Below are positions 8,540-17,145 of a DNA stretch of 41,169 bases, piece after piece. Position numbers and translations under genes: made by a program. The DNA comes from DATKWS01 sp035529435. GTDB lineage: Bacteria > Krumholzibacteriota > Krumholzibacteriia > Krumholzibacteriales > Krumholzibacteriaceae. The notes under the pieces were generated by a model. That model made no database searches and was not told where the DNA came from. It worked only from the letters and a program-made list of their open reading frames with translations. The DNA lies in assembly GCA_035529435.1 (NCBI GenBank), contig DATKWS010000258.1, forward strand, positions 1 to 41,169. The letters are read 5' to 3'. Position 1 is the first letter of the stretch, and the number at the start of each line of letters is the position of its first letter.

Positions 8540-9589
8540 TTAAGGGCGTTCCAACACCGGTTCATCCTGGTAATTTCTTATTACATTTTTACCCATGGAC
8601 TTAGCGCGGTACAGGGCCGTGTCCGCCTTGTCGATCAATTCCTCGACTCCTCGAGCGTCCTCAGGGAAGATGGCAATGCCGATACTGCAGGTGAGAAGGC
8701 CGGGCGTCGCTCCATCGAATTTGAATGCGCGGACCGCCCTGAGAATCCGCTCCCCCAGTCGAACGGCGCCCGTGAGGTCTGTCTGGGGCAGCATGAGGGC
8801 GAATTCATCGCCACCGTACTTCGAGACGAGATCGATCTCGCGGCAGTTGCTCGTGATGATCTTCGCGATGTCGTGCAGCGCCCTGCTTCCCGAGAGGTGG
8901 CCGTTGCGGTCGTTGTATTCCTTGAGATTGTCGACATCGAGCATGAGAAACGAGAACCGGCTCGTGAAGCGTTCGGCGCGCTTGATCTCGAGTCTCAGCG
9001 ACCGGATGAGAAAACGGTAATTGAATACCCCCGTGAGACCGTCCGTGATCGATTCCACCTCGAGCTTCCTGTAGAGCATGTAGTTCTCGAGGGCTATAGC
9101 GGCCTGGTTCGCCATGATGGTGAGCAGGTGTATGTCATCGTCATTGAACGGACGTCTCGACTGGTCGTTGAGCGTGACAAGAATACCGAAGAGGGAGTTT
9201 TTCGCCATCAGGGGGGCGGAGATCACCATGCCGCATCCATCGTCCTCCCTGATGCACTCGGCGGCGAGAAGTGAAAGATCGAGCGAGAATACCTGGTCCG
9301 GCGCCCGGAGCTCTTCGACCTCCCGGTGCAGCCAGTTGAGAATCCCGGTCGATTCCGGCATATCCTCCACCGTCACCTTTCTCCCCCGATCCTGGATCTG
9401 CGCGGTATACTTGAAGATCCGATGATTCTCGAGAAAGATCAGGTAACTTCTCGTCGATGGGAGAAGATCGAGCGCCGTTTCAAGTATCTTCTGGAAAATA
9501 ATACGGTTATCCTTTCCAGAGCTGATCAGGCTGGTGATCTCGGCAAAGGTCTGAAACAGTATATCCTTTTCGTCGTTTGTTCGTGTCAT
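8540..9589 (-). CDS. GAF-GGDEF diguanylate cyclase
   Basis: A 349-residue cytoplasmic signalling protein making cyclic di-GMP. Residues about 10-170 form a GAF sensor domain and about 180-345 the GGDEF domain. The active-site signature GGDEF is intact at 259-263, and the inhibitory-site motif RxxD (REID, 250-253) sits five residues upstream, so product feedback inhibition is expected. There is no transmembrane segment. Its position directly upstream of the exopolysaccharide operon promoter suggests c-di-GMP control of polymer production, an inference from context. Confidence 0.9.
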   Translation of the reverse strand: MTRTNDEKDILFQTFAEITSLISSGKDNRIIFQKILETALDLLPSTRSYLIFLENHRIFKYTAQIQDRGRKVTVEDMPESTGILNWLHREVEELRAPDQVFSLDLSLLAAECIREDDGCGMVISAPLMAKNSLFGILVTLNDQSRRPFNDDDIHLLTIMANQAAIALENYMLYRKLEVESITDGLTGVFNYRFLIRSLRLEIKRAERFTSRFSFLMLDVDNLKEYNDRNGHLSGSRALHDIAKIITSNCREIDLVSKYGGDEFALMLPQTDLTGAVRLGERILRAVRAFKFDGATPGLLTCSIGIAIFPEDARGVEELIDKADTALYRAKSMGKNVIRNYQDEPVLERP

Positions 9590-9711
9590 GGCCTCATCTC
9601 TCGCTTCAATCCATACGGATTTTCAGCAAAAGATATGCCACGGAAGGAGTTCCGTTCAATCTATTCTGGTTGAATTGAAACGGCTGCCCCTGTGGGGAGC
9701 GGATGGAGAGA

Positions 9712-10023
9712 TCAGGATTTGCCCTTCTCCCTCTGTATATCCCTCATGTCCTTGATATTCTTATAAATAAAATATACCACAATGAGCGCGAAGACGGCGA
9801 CAAGCGCGGGAACGGCATACCGGGCGGCCGGCGCGATCTGCGGGAACCGGTAATGGAACAGGCGGAGCGAAACAGAGAAGAGAATGACGAGGAAGACGAG
9901 GAGGATGATCTTTACCACCAGAACGGATACCGATGCGTAATAATACTCACGTTGCCGTTTCTGACGCTCGCGTATCGATGATTTGAATCTGCGCCTGTTC
10001 GGCTCTCTCATTCTCATTATCAT
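9712..10023 (-). CDS. Small membrane protein, function unknown
   Basis: A 103-residue protein with a strongly basic N-terminus (MRMREPNRRRFKSSIRERQKRQR) and two hydrophobic helices (about 29-54 and 68-90), ending in a charged tail. No family is recognised. Its start overlaps the stop of the preceding 69-residue membrane protein gene by four bases (ATGA), so the two are co-translated. Confidence 0.6.
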   Translation of the reverse strand: MIMRMREPNRRRFKSSIRERQKRQREYYYASVSVLVVKIILLVFLVILFSVSLRLFHYRFPQIAPAARYAVPALVAVFALIVVYFIYKNIKDMRDIQREKGKS

Positions 10024-10229
10024 GGCTTATCCTCCGCGTCGATTTCCTCGTAATCGGCGTCCTCTATCCGCTGATCGGTGAGGTCCCGGTAACGTTCCCT
10101 GCGGGCCTTCGCGCGCTTTGACCGGTCTGCGTGAAGCCGCCTCTCATCCGGGCGAAAAACCCATCCCGCGAGAAGCTTGAGACCGTAATAGAGCAGGACC
10201 GCGATGAGTAATATTCTCAGAAGGGCCAT
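10020..10229 (-). CDS. Small single-helix membrane protein (DUF4834-like appearance)
   Basis: A 69-residue protein with one N-terminal transmembrane helix (ALLRILLIAVLLYYGLKLLAGWVF), then a basic stretch and an acidic C-terminus (DADYEEIDAEDKP). The layout resembles short DUF4834-type proteins of the FCB group, but the match is by general appearance only. It lies 22 bases after the M28 peptidase gene and overlaps the next small membrane protein by four bases. Confidence 0.55.
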   Translation of the reverse strand: MALLRILLIAVLLYYGLKLLAGWVFRPDERRLHADRSKRAKARRERYRDLTDQRIEDADYEEIDAEDKP

Positions 10230-10251
10230 AGTATCCCCCGGCGTTGCCGCA

Positions 10252-11976
10252 TCAGTTCAGAACGGCGAACTGTCCCGTGCGGTAATTCGTCCCTCCCCCG
10301 GCGGCGTTCACCTTCAACCGGTACAGATAGATACCGGAGGCGAGATCTGTGACCTCCGGAAAGAGTTCCCCGCACAGGATACAGGTCAGTCCAATATCCA
10401 GCGCCCTTCCGTATCCCGGTCCGATATATGCGGTTCCAATCCGTTCTCCCTCGATTGTGAAGATCTCGATCTGAATATTGGCTTCCCCGGCGAGATTGAC
10501 GCAGAATTCGGCATCGGCAAAGGAGCCGGTCACCGGATTGGGGCGGAAATGATATCCGGCCAGAACGCCCCCCCCCGGTGTCTCGACGACGAATCGGGTC
10601 CGCGAATCGTTGTTGTCTTCCCGGTCATTGAAACCCGATACCGAGATGCGTGCCCGTATCCAGTTTTCACCCGCATCATGCGCCGATACGGCGAACCGGA
10701 TTGCCGTCTCCGACGCACGCAGCGGACCGGACGCCTCCACCGGACCGTTGTAGAGGACCCGCTCACCGCCCGCGTTCTCGAGCGTCACATCGAGTGAGAT
10801 CGAGGTCTGCACCGGAGGGGCGGCGCCGCCGATGTTCCGGCACCGGACGTATGCAGTGATCGTCGCACCGACCGGGAATATCTCGGCGCCGAGAAACGTT
10901 TCCTCCCCCCGCAGCAGGAGATCGGATTGCAGGAGCGCCATTTCGGGGGGAAGTGCGGCAAAACCGGCCAGGAATCCGACGAGCACCTTCGTGATCCGCT
11001 CCGTCTGGTCGAGATCGATCCAGCCGATGGTATCGCTCACCGTGTGGTAGTGCGGGTAGACGATGAATCCACCGGAGCGGAGCGGCTCCGCCAGCGTCAC
11101 GGCACTGATGGGCTGTGGCTGCCCGTTCCACGTGTGCTCCCAGAACGAGGCGTGATCCCAGTTGGAAGGCCCCGGTTTGATGATCTCCAGGGGCAGCTCG
11201 GGATCGATGGCGGGTAGTGCTGCGATGAGCATGTCGGCCATCCACCCCGATGAAAAGTTGGAGAGAATGCTTCCCGCCGCGTTTCCATCCTCGTTGTAAC
11301 CGACCATATCGAGATTGAACACGCCGAGGATTTTATCGGCGCAGGCGGAATCGCATCGATCCACGAAATCGATGCTTCCCAGCTTGCCGAGTTCCTCTGC
11401 CGAGAACAGTACAAACAGGAGATCGAAGGGGAGCGGATACGCGGGAAGTATCCGTGCGGCCTCCATCAGTGCGGCGACTCCCGTTCCGTTGTCGTTCGCT
11501 CCCGGGGCCGGCATCGTCTGCCAGTTCTCCCGCCATCCGTCCGTACGCACACCGATGGCATCGTAGTGGGCGCAGACGATGACGACGGATGAATCATCCC
11601 TCGTCCCGGGGACCCGTACGCGTACGTTTTCGGTGGTGAAGCTCCCCGGGGCGTAGTACGGGTCGGACACGCTGAATACCGTGCGCTCGACAGGACGTCC
11701 CGCATATCGAACGAGGCGCGCCGCCAGGGAATCGGCGATCTCCGTGAGTTCGGCTTCCCTGAACGTGAAGCGGCTCCTCGGCTGCCCCGTTTCCATATCG
11801 ATGGTGAGGAACCGGATCATCGCCGAGAGCGAATCCGCTCGAACCAGCGATGCGGCCTGCATCGCCGCCGCGGTATGTACGTAACGGAGTGGTGGAGGAA
11901 AAGAACCGGCCGGGGCGGCGCACACGAGACATAACAACGGAACGGCGATTCGCAGAACAACGCGGCAGATATTCAC
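10252..11976 (-). CDS. Secreted M28-family metallopeptidase with FlgD/Por-type C-terminal domain
   Basis: A 574-residue exported zinc aminopeptidase-type protein. It has a signal peptide (about 1-25) and the M28 metal ligands H137 (AHYDA), D162 (GANDNGTG), E194/E195 (SAEELG), D223 (NLDMVGYN) and H311 (HYHTVSD). A CARDB-like beta domain follows (about 350-465). The last 90 residues (FRPNPVTGSF... to ASGIYLYRLKVNAAGG...) have the form of a FlgD-like/Por secretion sorting domain, as in secreted proteins of FCB bacteria. The start is GTG with AAGGGG upstream. It heads a three-gene run with the two small membrane proteins. Confidence 0.88.
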   Translation of the reverse strand: MNICRVVLRIAVPLLCLVCAAPAGSFPPPLRYVHTAAAMQAASLVRADSLSAMIRFLTIDMETGQPRSRFTFREAELTEIADSLAARLVRYAGRPVERTVFSVSDPYYAPGSFTTENVRVRVPGTRDDSSVVIVCAHYDAIGVRTDGWRENWQTMPAPGANDNGTGVAALMEAARILPAYPLPFDLLFVLFSAEELGKLGSIDFVDRCDSACADKILGVFNLDMVGYNEDGNAAGSILSNFSSGWMADMLIAALPAIDPELPLEIIKPGPSNWDHASFWEHTWNGQPQPISAVTLAEPLRSGGFIVYPHYHTVSDTIGWIDLDQTERITKVLVGFLAGFAALPPEMALLQSDLLLRGEETFLGAEIFPVGATITAYVRCRNIGGAAPPVQTSISLDVTLENAGGERVLYNGPVEASGPLRASETAIRFAVSAHDAGENWIRARISVSGFNDREDNNDSRTRFVVETPGGGVLAGYHFRPNPVTGSFADAEFCVNLAGEANIQIEIFTIEGERIGTAYIGPGYGRALDIGLTCILCGELFPEVTDLASGIYLYRLKVNAAGGGTNYRTGQFAVLN

Positions 11977-12030
11977 GTTCGACCCCTTGCACGGAAACGC
12001 AATAGCGTTTGATCACAATGCGGAAATTCC

Positions 12031-12069
12031 CGACGCCGGCGGATCGGCACGCTCCGCCCGCCGGCGTCG
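12031..12069. repeat. Perfect 12-bp inverted repeat in the M28 peptidase 5' region
   Basis: CGACGCCGGCGG at 12031-12042 pairs exactly with 12058-12069 around a 15-nt loop. It lies between the tRNA terminator and the M28 peptidase start. Neither strand has a T run directly after the stem, so it is not a standard intrinsic terminator. Confidence 0.7.
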
Positions 12070-12103
12070 CACCAAAAAAGATACGCCGTAAGCGGCGATC
12101 ATT

Positions 12104-12139
12104 CAATAAAAATGAAGAGGGCGGGTCCGCGCCCCGCCC
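12104..12139 (-). terminator. Intrinsic terminator after tRNA-Arg
   Basis: On the minus strand GGGCGGG (12133-12139) pairs with CCCGCCC (12119-12125) around a 7-nt loop and is followed by TCTTCATTTTTATT. It starts seven bases after the tRNA 3' end and would end the recN-tRNA transcript. Confidence 0.75.
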
Positions 12140-12145
12140 GTAATA

Positions 12146-12219
12146 CGCGCCCGAGAGGATTCGAACCTCCGACACCCGGCTCCGGAGGCCGGTGCTCTAT
12201 CCAGCTGAGCTACGGGCGC
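12146..12219 (-). tRNA. tRNA-Arg (anticodon CCG)
   Basis: A 74-nt cloverleaf. The acceptor stem GCGCCCG (12213-12219) pairs with CGGGCGC (12147-12153), with discriminator G at 12146. The D arm is GCTCAGCTGGATAGAGC, the anticodon stem CCGGC/GCCGG encloses loop CTCCGGA with anticodon CCG, and the T arm contains GGTTCGAATCC. CCA is not encoded. The 5' part overlaps the end of recN by 23 bases, and the recN stop codon TAG is the TAG of the tRNA D loop. Confidence 0.97.
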
Positions 12220-13909
12220 CTTTTCCCGTACGAAGGAGTTCAGCGGCCAGCTTTTCGCGCAGTGCGCCGGGGCCGCCGAGCATCCGGGCAATCTCGTTGA
12301 TTCGATGTTCGCCGTCCACGGACGCCGCCGCCGTGACCGTCCTTCCCCCCTTCACCCGCTTGTCCACCAGAATGTGGCGCTCGGCCCGCGCGGCTATCTG
12401 CGGCAGGTGCGTGATGCATACGATCTGGTACCGTCCGGAGAGTTCATGCATCCGTTGGGCCACGACCTCACCGAGGTCCGCCCCGAGCCCCGAATCTATC
12501 TCATCGAATATCAGGGTCGATATCGATTTCCCGCCGGCCTGCAAGGCCTTCAACACGAGCGTGATTCGCGAAAGTTCGCCGCCCGAGGCGACATCGCTGA
12601 GAGGGTGCATATCCTCACCGATATTGGTTCTGATCATGAACTCGACCCGGTCCCACCCTCTCTGCGTCAAATGTAGCGCATCTTCTTCGAAGAGAGAAGC
12701 ACTATTTGCCGGTTGCTCGATCGAAGTTCGAAAGAGGGCTCCTTTCATCCCGAGCCGCCTCAGCTCCGAGGTGACCTCCCGGTCCAGGCCGGACGCGGTC
12801 CGGCTGCGCAGTTCGCTGAGCCGCTCGCATAGAGGTACGAGCCTCCGCCGCGTCTCTTCGAGGCGCCGCTCCGCCTCGATGATCTCGTCCGAACCTTCGG
12901 TGAGAGAATGCAGGATGCGCCTCAGCTCGTCACGGCGCGCGATGAGGCCGCTGCAATCGAGACCGTGCTTGCGCGCGGTCCGCTGGATTGCGGCCAGCCT
13001 GCTCTGGAGCATCTCCACATCATCCGCTTCCTCCGCATCACCGCCGAGATACCGTTCCACCTGCCTCAGGATCTCCTGGGCGGCTATTCTGAAATCGCCC
13101 GTCTCCCGCCTGGCGCCTTCCCAGGCGGTATCGAGGGATTCCAGAAAGCGGAAGGCCTGTTCGAGACGATGCAGCCGTGCGAGGATCCCTTCATCCTCCG
13201 ACGCGAGCAGCGCGTGGCACTCCTCGAGCGTTGCGGTGAAGCGATGCCTGTTCTCCGTGAGACGTATGCGTGCTGCAATCTCCTCGTCGATACCGGGTTT
13301 CAGCGACAGCTTCTCGATCTCGGCAAGTTGAAAACGATAGTACTCCTCCTGCTCCTTGTGTCGCCGCTCATCCTCACGGAGGCTGGTGACACGCTCCCGG
13401 AGCCGGCGGTACGACGCGACGAGCCCGGCGCATTCCACGATCAGCTCTTGATAATCCCCACCCGCGTCGAGGTATTCGATATGGGACGCCGGATCGAGGA
13501 GCTCCTGCTGCCGGCGCTGCCCGTGCAGCTCGAAGAGCGAACCGGTGATCTCCCGCGCCACCGTGTTTGACGAGAGCATGCCATTGATCCAGATCCTGCT
13601 CTTTCCATCGATGTGCAATTCGCGACGTATCGCGATCATGTCGTCTTCCGGCTCCATGCCGAGGATGCCGCGTATCGGCGCCAGTGCAGGCACGTGGAAC
13701 GTGCCCTCCACGGTGAGCGTTTCGGCTCCGCGCCGGATCATCGTGCGCTTCGCCCTGCTCCCCGACAGCAGGTCAACGGCGGAGAGTATGATCGATTTCC
13801 CGGCTCCGGTCGATCCGGTGAGGACATTGAGACCACCGCTGAAGGGAATGACGGCATCCTCCACCACTGCCAGGTTCTTGATCCTCAATTCGCTCAACAT
13901 GATATTCAA
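12197..13909 (-). CDS. recN: DNA repair ATPase RecN
   Basis: A 570-residue SMC-like ATPase of recombinational double-strand break repair. Walker A GSTGAGKS lies at 32-39, long coiled coils flank the middle, and the C-terminal half has the ABC signature region (SGGELSRITLVLKAL) and Walker B/D-loop FDEIDSGLGAD. Length matches the family (about 550-570). A start three codons later (MLSELRIKN) is equally possible. The last residues (RTGKGARSSAG) are encoded by the spacer and the 5' end of the tRNA-Arg gene, and the stop lies inside the tRNA, so the tail is unlikely to be conserved. Confidence 0.95.
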   Translation of the reverse strand: MNIMLSELRIKNLAVVEDAVIPFSGGLNVLTGSTGAGKSIILSAVDLLSGSRAKRTMIRRGAETLTVEGTFHVPALAPIRGILGMEPEDDMIAIRRELHIDGKSRIWINGMLSSNTVAREITGSLFELHGQRRQQELLDPASHIEYLDAGGDYQELIVECAGLVASYRRLRERVTSLREDERRHKEQEEYYRFQLAEIEKLSLKPGIDEEIAARIRLTENRHRFTATLEECHALLASEDEGILARLHRLEQAFRFLESLDTAWEGARRETGDFRIAAQEILRQVERYLGGDAEEADDVEMLQSRLAAIQRTARKHGLDCSGLIARRDELRRILHSLTEGSDEIIEAERRLEETRRRLVPLCERLSELRSRTASGLDREVTSELRRLGMKGALFRTSIEQPANSASLFEEDALHLTQRGWDRVEFMIRTNIGEDMHPLSDVASGGELSRITLVLKALQAGGKSISTLIFDEIDSGLGADLGEVVAQRMHELSGRYQIVCITHLPQIAARAERHILVDKRVKGGRTVTAAASVDGEHRINEIARMLGGPGALREKLAAELLRTGKGARSSAG

Positions 13910-13921
13910 CCAAACGCGTGG

Positions 13922-14782
13922 TCAATGCCTCCGCAGCACACCGCCCCATTTCAGTTTTTGCCGGACGATATCGTAGAAGTTGTACCCCTCCGTCACGACC
14001 AGCCTGGTAACGGTGGGGCTCTTGCAAAACACGATCCGCTCGCCATCCTTTATGCTGCTGGACTGCTGCCCGTCGATCGTGAGCATCGCCTCATGATCAT
14101 GCTCCACCAGTTCGACGGTGAATGTCTCGTCGCAACTCACGACGATCGGGCGGACGGAGAGCGAGTGGGGACAGAGAGGCGTGATGACGAACACGCAGAC
14201 CCGTGTCGGGTTCACGATCGGTCCACCTGCCGCGAGCGAGTATGCGGTCGAGCCTGTCGGCGTGGCAACGATGACACCGTCGGAGAGGTATTCGCCGAGC
14301 AGCGCGCCGTCGATAACGGTCCTCAGGTGGATCACGCGCGATACGCCGATACCGTGTATGACGGCATCGTTCAACGCCGTGTACTTCGCGGTGGCGGTTC
14401 CCTGCGACTCGAGGGTAACCTGGAGCCTGGTCCGTTCCTGGATCACGAACCTGCCGTCGAGGAGATCGCGTATCGTATGATCGACATCGTCCTCGGTGAG
14501 AAATCCGAGGCTCCGGATCTTGATGCCGAGGAGCGGTATTTCATCATGCTCGACAAACCGCGCGGCCATGAGGAGGGTGCCGTCCCCGCCGAGCGCGAGA
14601 ACGATATCGCAGTCGTTGAACGATTCCACGGCGCGTACCGCGCCCCGAGCGGCCACCGACGCCGTATCCGCCGTACCCACCACATCGATCCCGCCCGGCA
14701 GGAGATCGAGAACGCGTGACACAATCGCGCCGATCTCGGTCTTTCGAATATTTGCTACGATTCCCACCCGGGATATCCTCAT
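13922..14782 (-). CDS. nadK: NAD kinase
   Basis: A 286-residue cytoplasmic enzyme phosphorylating NAD to NADP with ATP or polyphosphate. It has the GGDGT motif at 65-69 (ALGGDGTLLMAAR) and the glycine-rich TPTGSTAYSLAAGGPIVNP motif with the conserved family spacing. Length is normal. Its ATG overlaps the dxs stop (ATGA), and recN follows after 12 bases; this nadK-recN pairing is common in bacteria. Confidence 0.95.
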   Translation of the reverse strand: MRISRVGIVANIRKTEIGAIVSRVLDLLPGGIDVVGTADTASVAARGAVRAVESFNDCDIVLALGGDGTLLMAARFVEHDEIPLLGIKIRSLGFLTEDDVDHTIRDLLDGRFVIQERTRLQVTLESQGTATAKYTALNDAVIHGIGVSRVIHLRTVIDGALLGEYLSDGVIVATPTGSTAYSLAAGGPIVNPTRVCVFVITPLCPHSLSVRPIVVSCDETFTVELVEHDHEAMLTIDGQQSSSIKDGERIVFCKSPTVTRLVVTEGYNFYDIVRQKLKWGGVLRRH

Positions 14783-16686
14783 CTCATTCCTCCGCTTTCG
14801 ATGGATGGTTTCTCTTGAAGAACCCGCATGACGGTCGCGGCGATCCTGTCCGCCGAAAGACCGACCTCATCGAGTAGTTCATCCCGCCTCCCGTGCGGCA
14901 CGAAACGGTCGGGGATGCCGATCCTGGTGAGGCGATTTTTCATCCCCGCATCCTCCAGGAGCTCAGAGACCGCGTCCCCGAATCCACCGGCGACTATGTT
15001 CTCCTCGCAGGTGAAGACGGGCACTCCCGAACGGGCGCATCCGAGCAGGAGCTCGCCGTCGAGCGGCTTCACGAATCGCGCGTTCACAACGGTTACCGAG
15101 ACACCGTTGTCTTTCAGGAGCACGGCCGTTTCCTCGGCCGTCCGGACCATCGTGCCGATGGCGAAGAGGGCGGCATCGCTCCCCTCCCGCAGCGTCGTTC
15201 CCCTTCCCACCTCGAGAGGCGCAGGCTCCTTGATCGGCTTGACGCCGACGACGCTGCCCCGCGGAAACCGCACCGCGATCGGGCCGTCCCCGTACTCGAG
15301 GAGCGTGAGAAGCATACACCTGAGTTCGTTCTCGTCGCACGGCGTCATGATAACGAAATTCGGCACGAGGCGCAGGTAACTGATATCGAATGCACCATGG
15401 TGCGTCGGGCCGTCCTCGCCGACGATTCCCGCCCTGTCGAGCACGAACCTGACCGGCAGGTTCTGAAGAGCCACATCGTGGATGATCTGGTCGAAACTGC
15501 GCTGGAGAAACGTCGAATAGATCGTTACGAATGGTTTCATCCCGGCGCGTGAGAGACCGGCGGCGAACGTCACGGCGTGCTGCTCGCTGATGCCGACATC
15601 AAAGAACCGGTCGGGGAACTCCGTGGAAAACAGCGTGAGCCCGGTACCCTCGCGCATCGCGGCGGTTATCGCCACGATACGTTCGTCACGGCGCGCGAGC
15701 TCGACGATCGTCTTGCCGAAAACGTCGCTGTACTTGTCCTTGCCGGAAGCGGTTCGCGAATTGCCGGTCGCCTTGTAAAAACTGCCGATGCCGTGGAACT
15801 TCTCAGCGTTGTTCTCCGCGAAGGCATACCCCTTTCCCTTCTTCGTGACGGCATGGATGAGCACCGGTCCGGGAACCTGATAGATATCCGAGAACGCATC
15901 GACGAGCTGCTCGATATCGTGCCCGTCGATCGGTCCGAGGTACCGGAAGCCGAGCTCCTCGAACAGAATGGTCGGAACGACGAGATTCTTGATGCTCTCC
16001 TTGATTCTGCTCGCCAGCTTGCGGGCCTTGCCCCCGAGCGTCGGAATCCTTCCGAGAAGCTCCCACACGTCCGCCTCGAGCTGGAGGTAGAGCTTCTTGG
16101 TCGTTATCGTGGTCAGGTACCGAGCGAGCGCGCCGACGTTCTTCGATATCGACATTTCGTTGTCGTTGAGCACGATGATGAATTTGTTCTTCTTCAGGTG
16201 ACCAGCCTGATTGATCCCCTCGAAGGACATGCCGCCGGTCAGGGCGCCGTCGCCGACGACACTGATGACAAAATGGTCCTCACCGCGGAGGTCCCGCGCG
16301 ACGGCGAATCCGAGCGCCGCCGATATCGCGGTACTCGCGTGCCCGACACCGAACATGTCGTGCTCGCTCTCCGTTATACTGGGGAATCCGCTGATGCCGC
16401 CGCGTGTCCGGAGATCGGCGAACGCCTCGCGTCTTCCCGTGATGATCTTGTGCGCGTAACTCTGGTGACCGACATCCCAGATGATCTTGTCCCGCGGCGA
16501 ATCGAACATGTAATGCAGCGCCACGGTGATCTCCACGCACCCGAGACTCGACGCGAGGTGCCCGCCGCGCTTCGAGACGACCTCGAGGATGTACTGGCGG
16601 ATCTCGCCGGCGAGTTTTTTCAACTCGTCGATCGATAGAGATTTGAGGTCGGAAGGTGACCGTATCGATTCCAGTAGTGAAGCCAC
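14779..16686 (-). CDS. dxs: 1-deoxy-D-xylulose-5-phosphate synthase
   Basis: Condenses pyruvate and glyceraldehyde 3-phosphate, the first step of the MEP isoprenoid pathway, using thiamine diphosphate. I place the start at the GTG at 16684-16686 (VASLLESI), which has AAAGG upstream and gives 635 residues, the family norm; a longer frame only adds basic, unconserved residues. Visible motifs are KRGGHLASSLGCVE, the TPP-binding GDGALTGG...NDNEMSIS, the transketolase pyrimidine domain with DRAGIVGEDGPTHHGAFD, and the C-terminal transketolase domain. It lies downstream of ispA, giving a prenyl-supply subcluster. Confidence 0.96.
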   Translation of the reverse strand: MASLLESIRSPSDLKSLSIDELKKLAGEIRQYILEVVSKRGGHLASSLGCVEITVALHYMFDSPRDKIIWDVGHQSYAHKIITGRREAFADLRTRGGISGFPSITESEHDMFGVGHASTAISAALGFAVARDLRGEDHFVISVVGDGALTGGMSFEGINQAGHLKKNKFIIVLNDNEMSISKNVGALARYLTTITTKKLYLQLEADVWELLGRIPTLGGKARKLASRIKESIKNLVVPTILFEELGFRYLGPIDGHDIEQLVDAFSDIYQVPGPVLIHAVTKKGKGYAFAENNAEKFHGIGSFYKATGNSRTASGKDKYSDVFGKTIVELARRDERIVAITAAMREGTGLTLFSTEFPDRFFDVGISEQHAVTFAAGLSRAGMKPFVTIYSTFLQRSFDQIIHDVALQNLPVRFVLDRAGIVGEDGPTHHGAFDISYLRLVPNFVIMTPCDENELRCMLLTLLEYGDGPIAVRFPRGSVVGVKPIKEPAPLEVGRGTTLREGSDAALFAIGTMVRTAEETAVLLKDNGVSVTVVNARFVKPLDGELLLGCARSGVPVFTCEENIVAGGFGDAVSELLEDAGMKNRLTRIGIPDRFVPHGRRDELLDEVGLSADRIAATVMRVLQEKPSIESGGMR

Positions 16687-16706
16687 GGAACGCCTTTCAT
16701 GCGGGC

Positions 16707-17144
16707 CTACAGCAACAGAAACGCGATGAGTACGCCGAGAACGGCACCGCTCATCACGTCGAACGTCCTGAATTGCAATACGCGGATACCCTTGCCCGTT
16801 TCGATCTCGTCGTACCACTTGAAGCTCGACAGTATCCTGTTCAGAATGCTGGCCTGCTTCCCGCGCTCGCCCTTGAGTTTCATCGTGTCGTAGATGATAA
16901 TGACGCTGTACGCGGTAACGAGCGAAAATAGTATCGAGGATACCCCGTACTTGATACCGATGCCGGTGGACAGAGAGCTGAAAACTGCCGAATGGAGGTT
17001 GGGCATGCCATCGGCCTGAACCATTCGAAAAACGTTATTATTTTTATTTACAACAGTATACAACACAACTTTGAGACATTGGATAAAGAATCCACAGATA
17101 ATCGGAACGAGGAATATCTCACGATATAGTAGCTGACGGAACAT
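16707..17144 (-). CDS. Divergent PAP2-family membrane protein (DUF212)
   Basis: A 145-residue membrane protein of the 'divergent PAP2' family, related to acid phosphatases and phosphatidic acid phosphatases. It shows the family hallmark GMPNLHSA (usually GMPSSHSA) and the downstream YDTMKLKGERGKQASILNRI segment, between about four hydrophobic helices. The substitution of the usual SSH by NLH in the phosphatase-like motif is notable. The gene begins one base after the ispA stop and lies just before dxs, so a polyprenyl-phosphate-related role is conceivable but unproven. Confidence 0.8.
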   Translation of the reverse strand: MFRQLLYREIFLVPIICGFFIQCLKVVLYTVVNKNNNVFRMVQADGMPNLHSAVFSSLSTGIGIKYGVSSILFSLVTAYSVIIIYDTMKLKGERGKQASILNRILSSFKWYDEIETGKGIRVLQFRTFDVMSGAVLGVLIAFLLL

Positions 17145-17145
17145 T

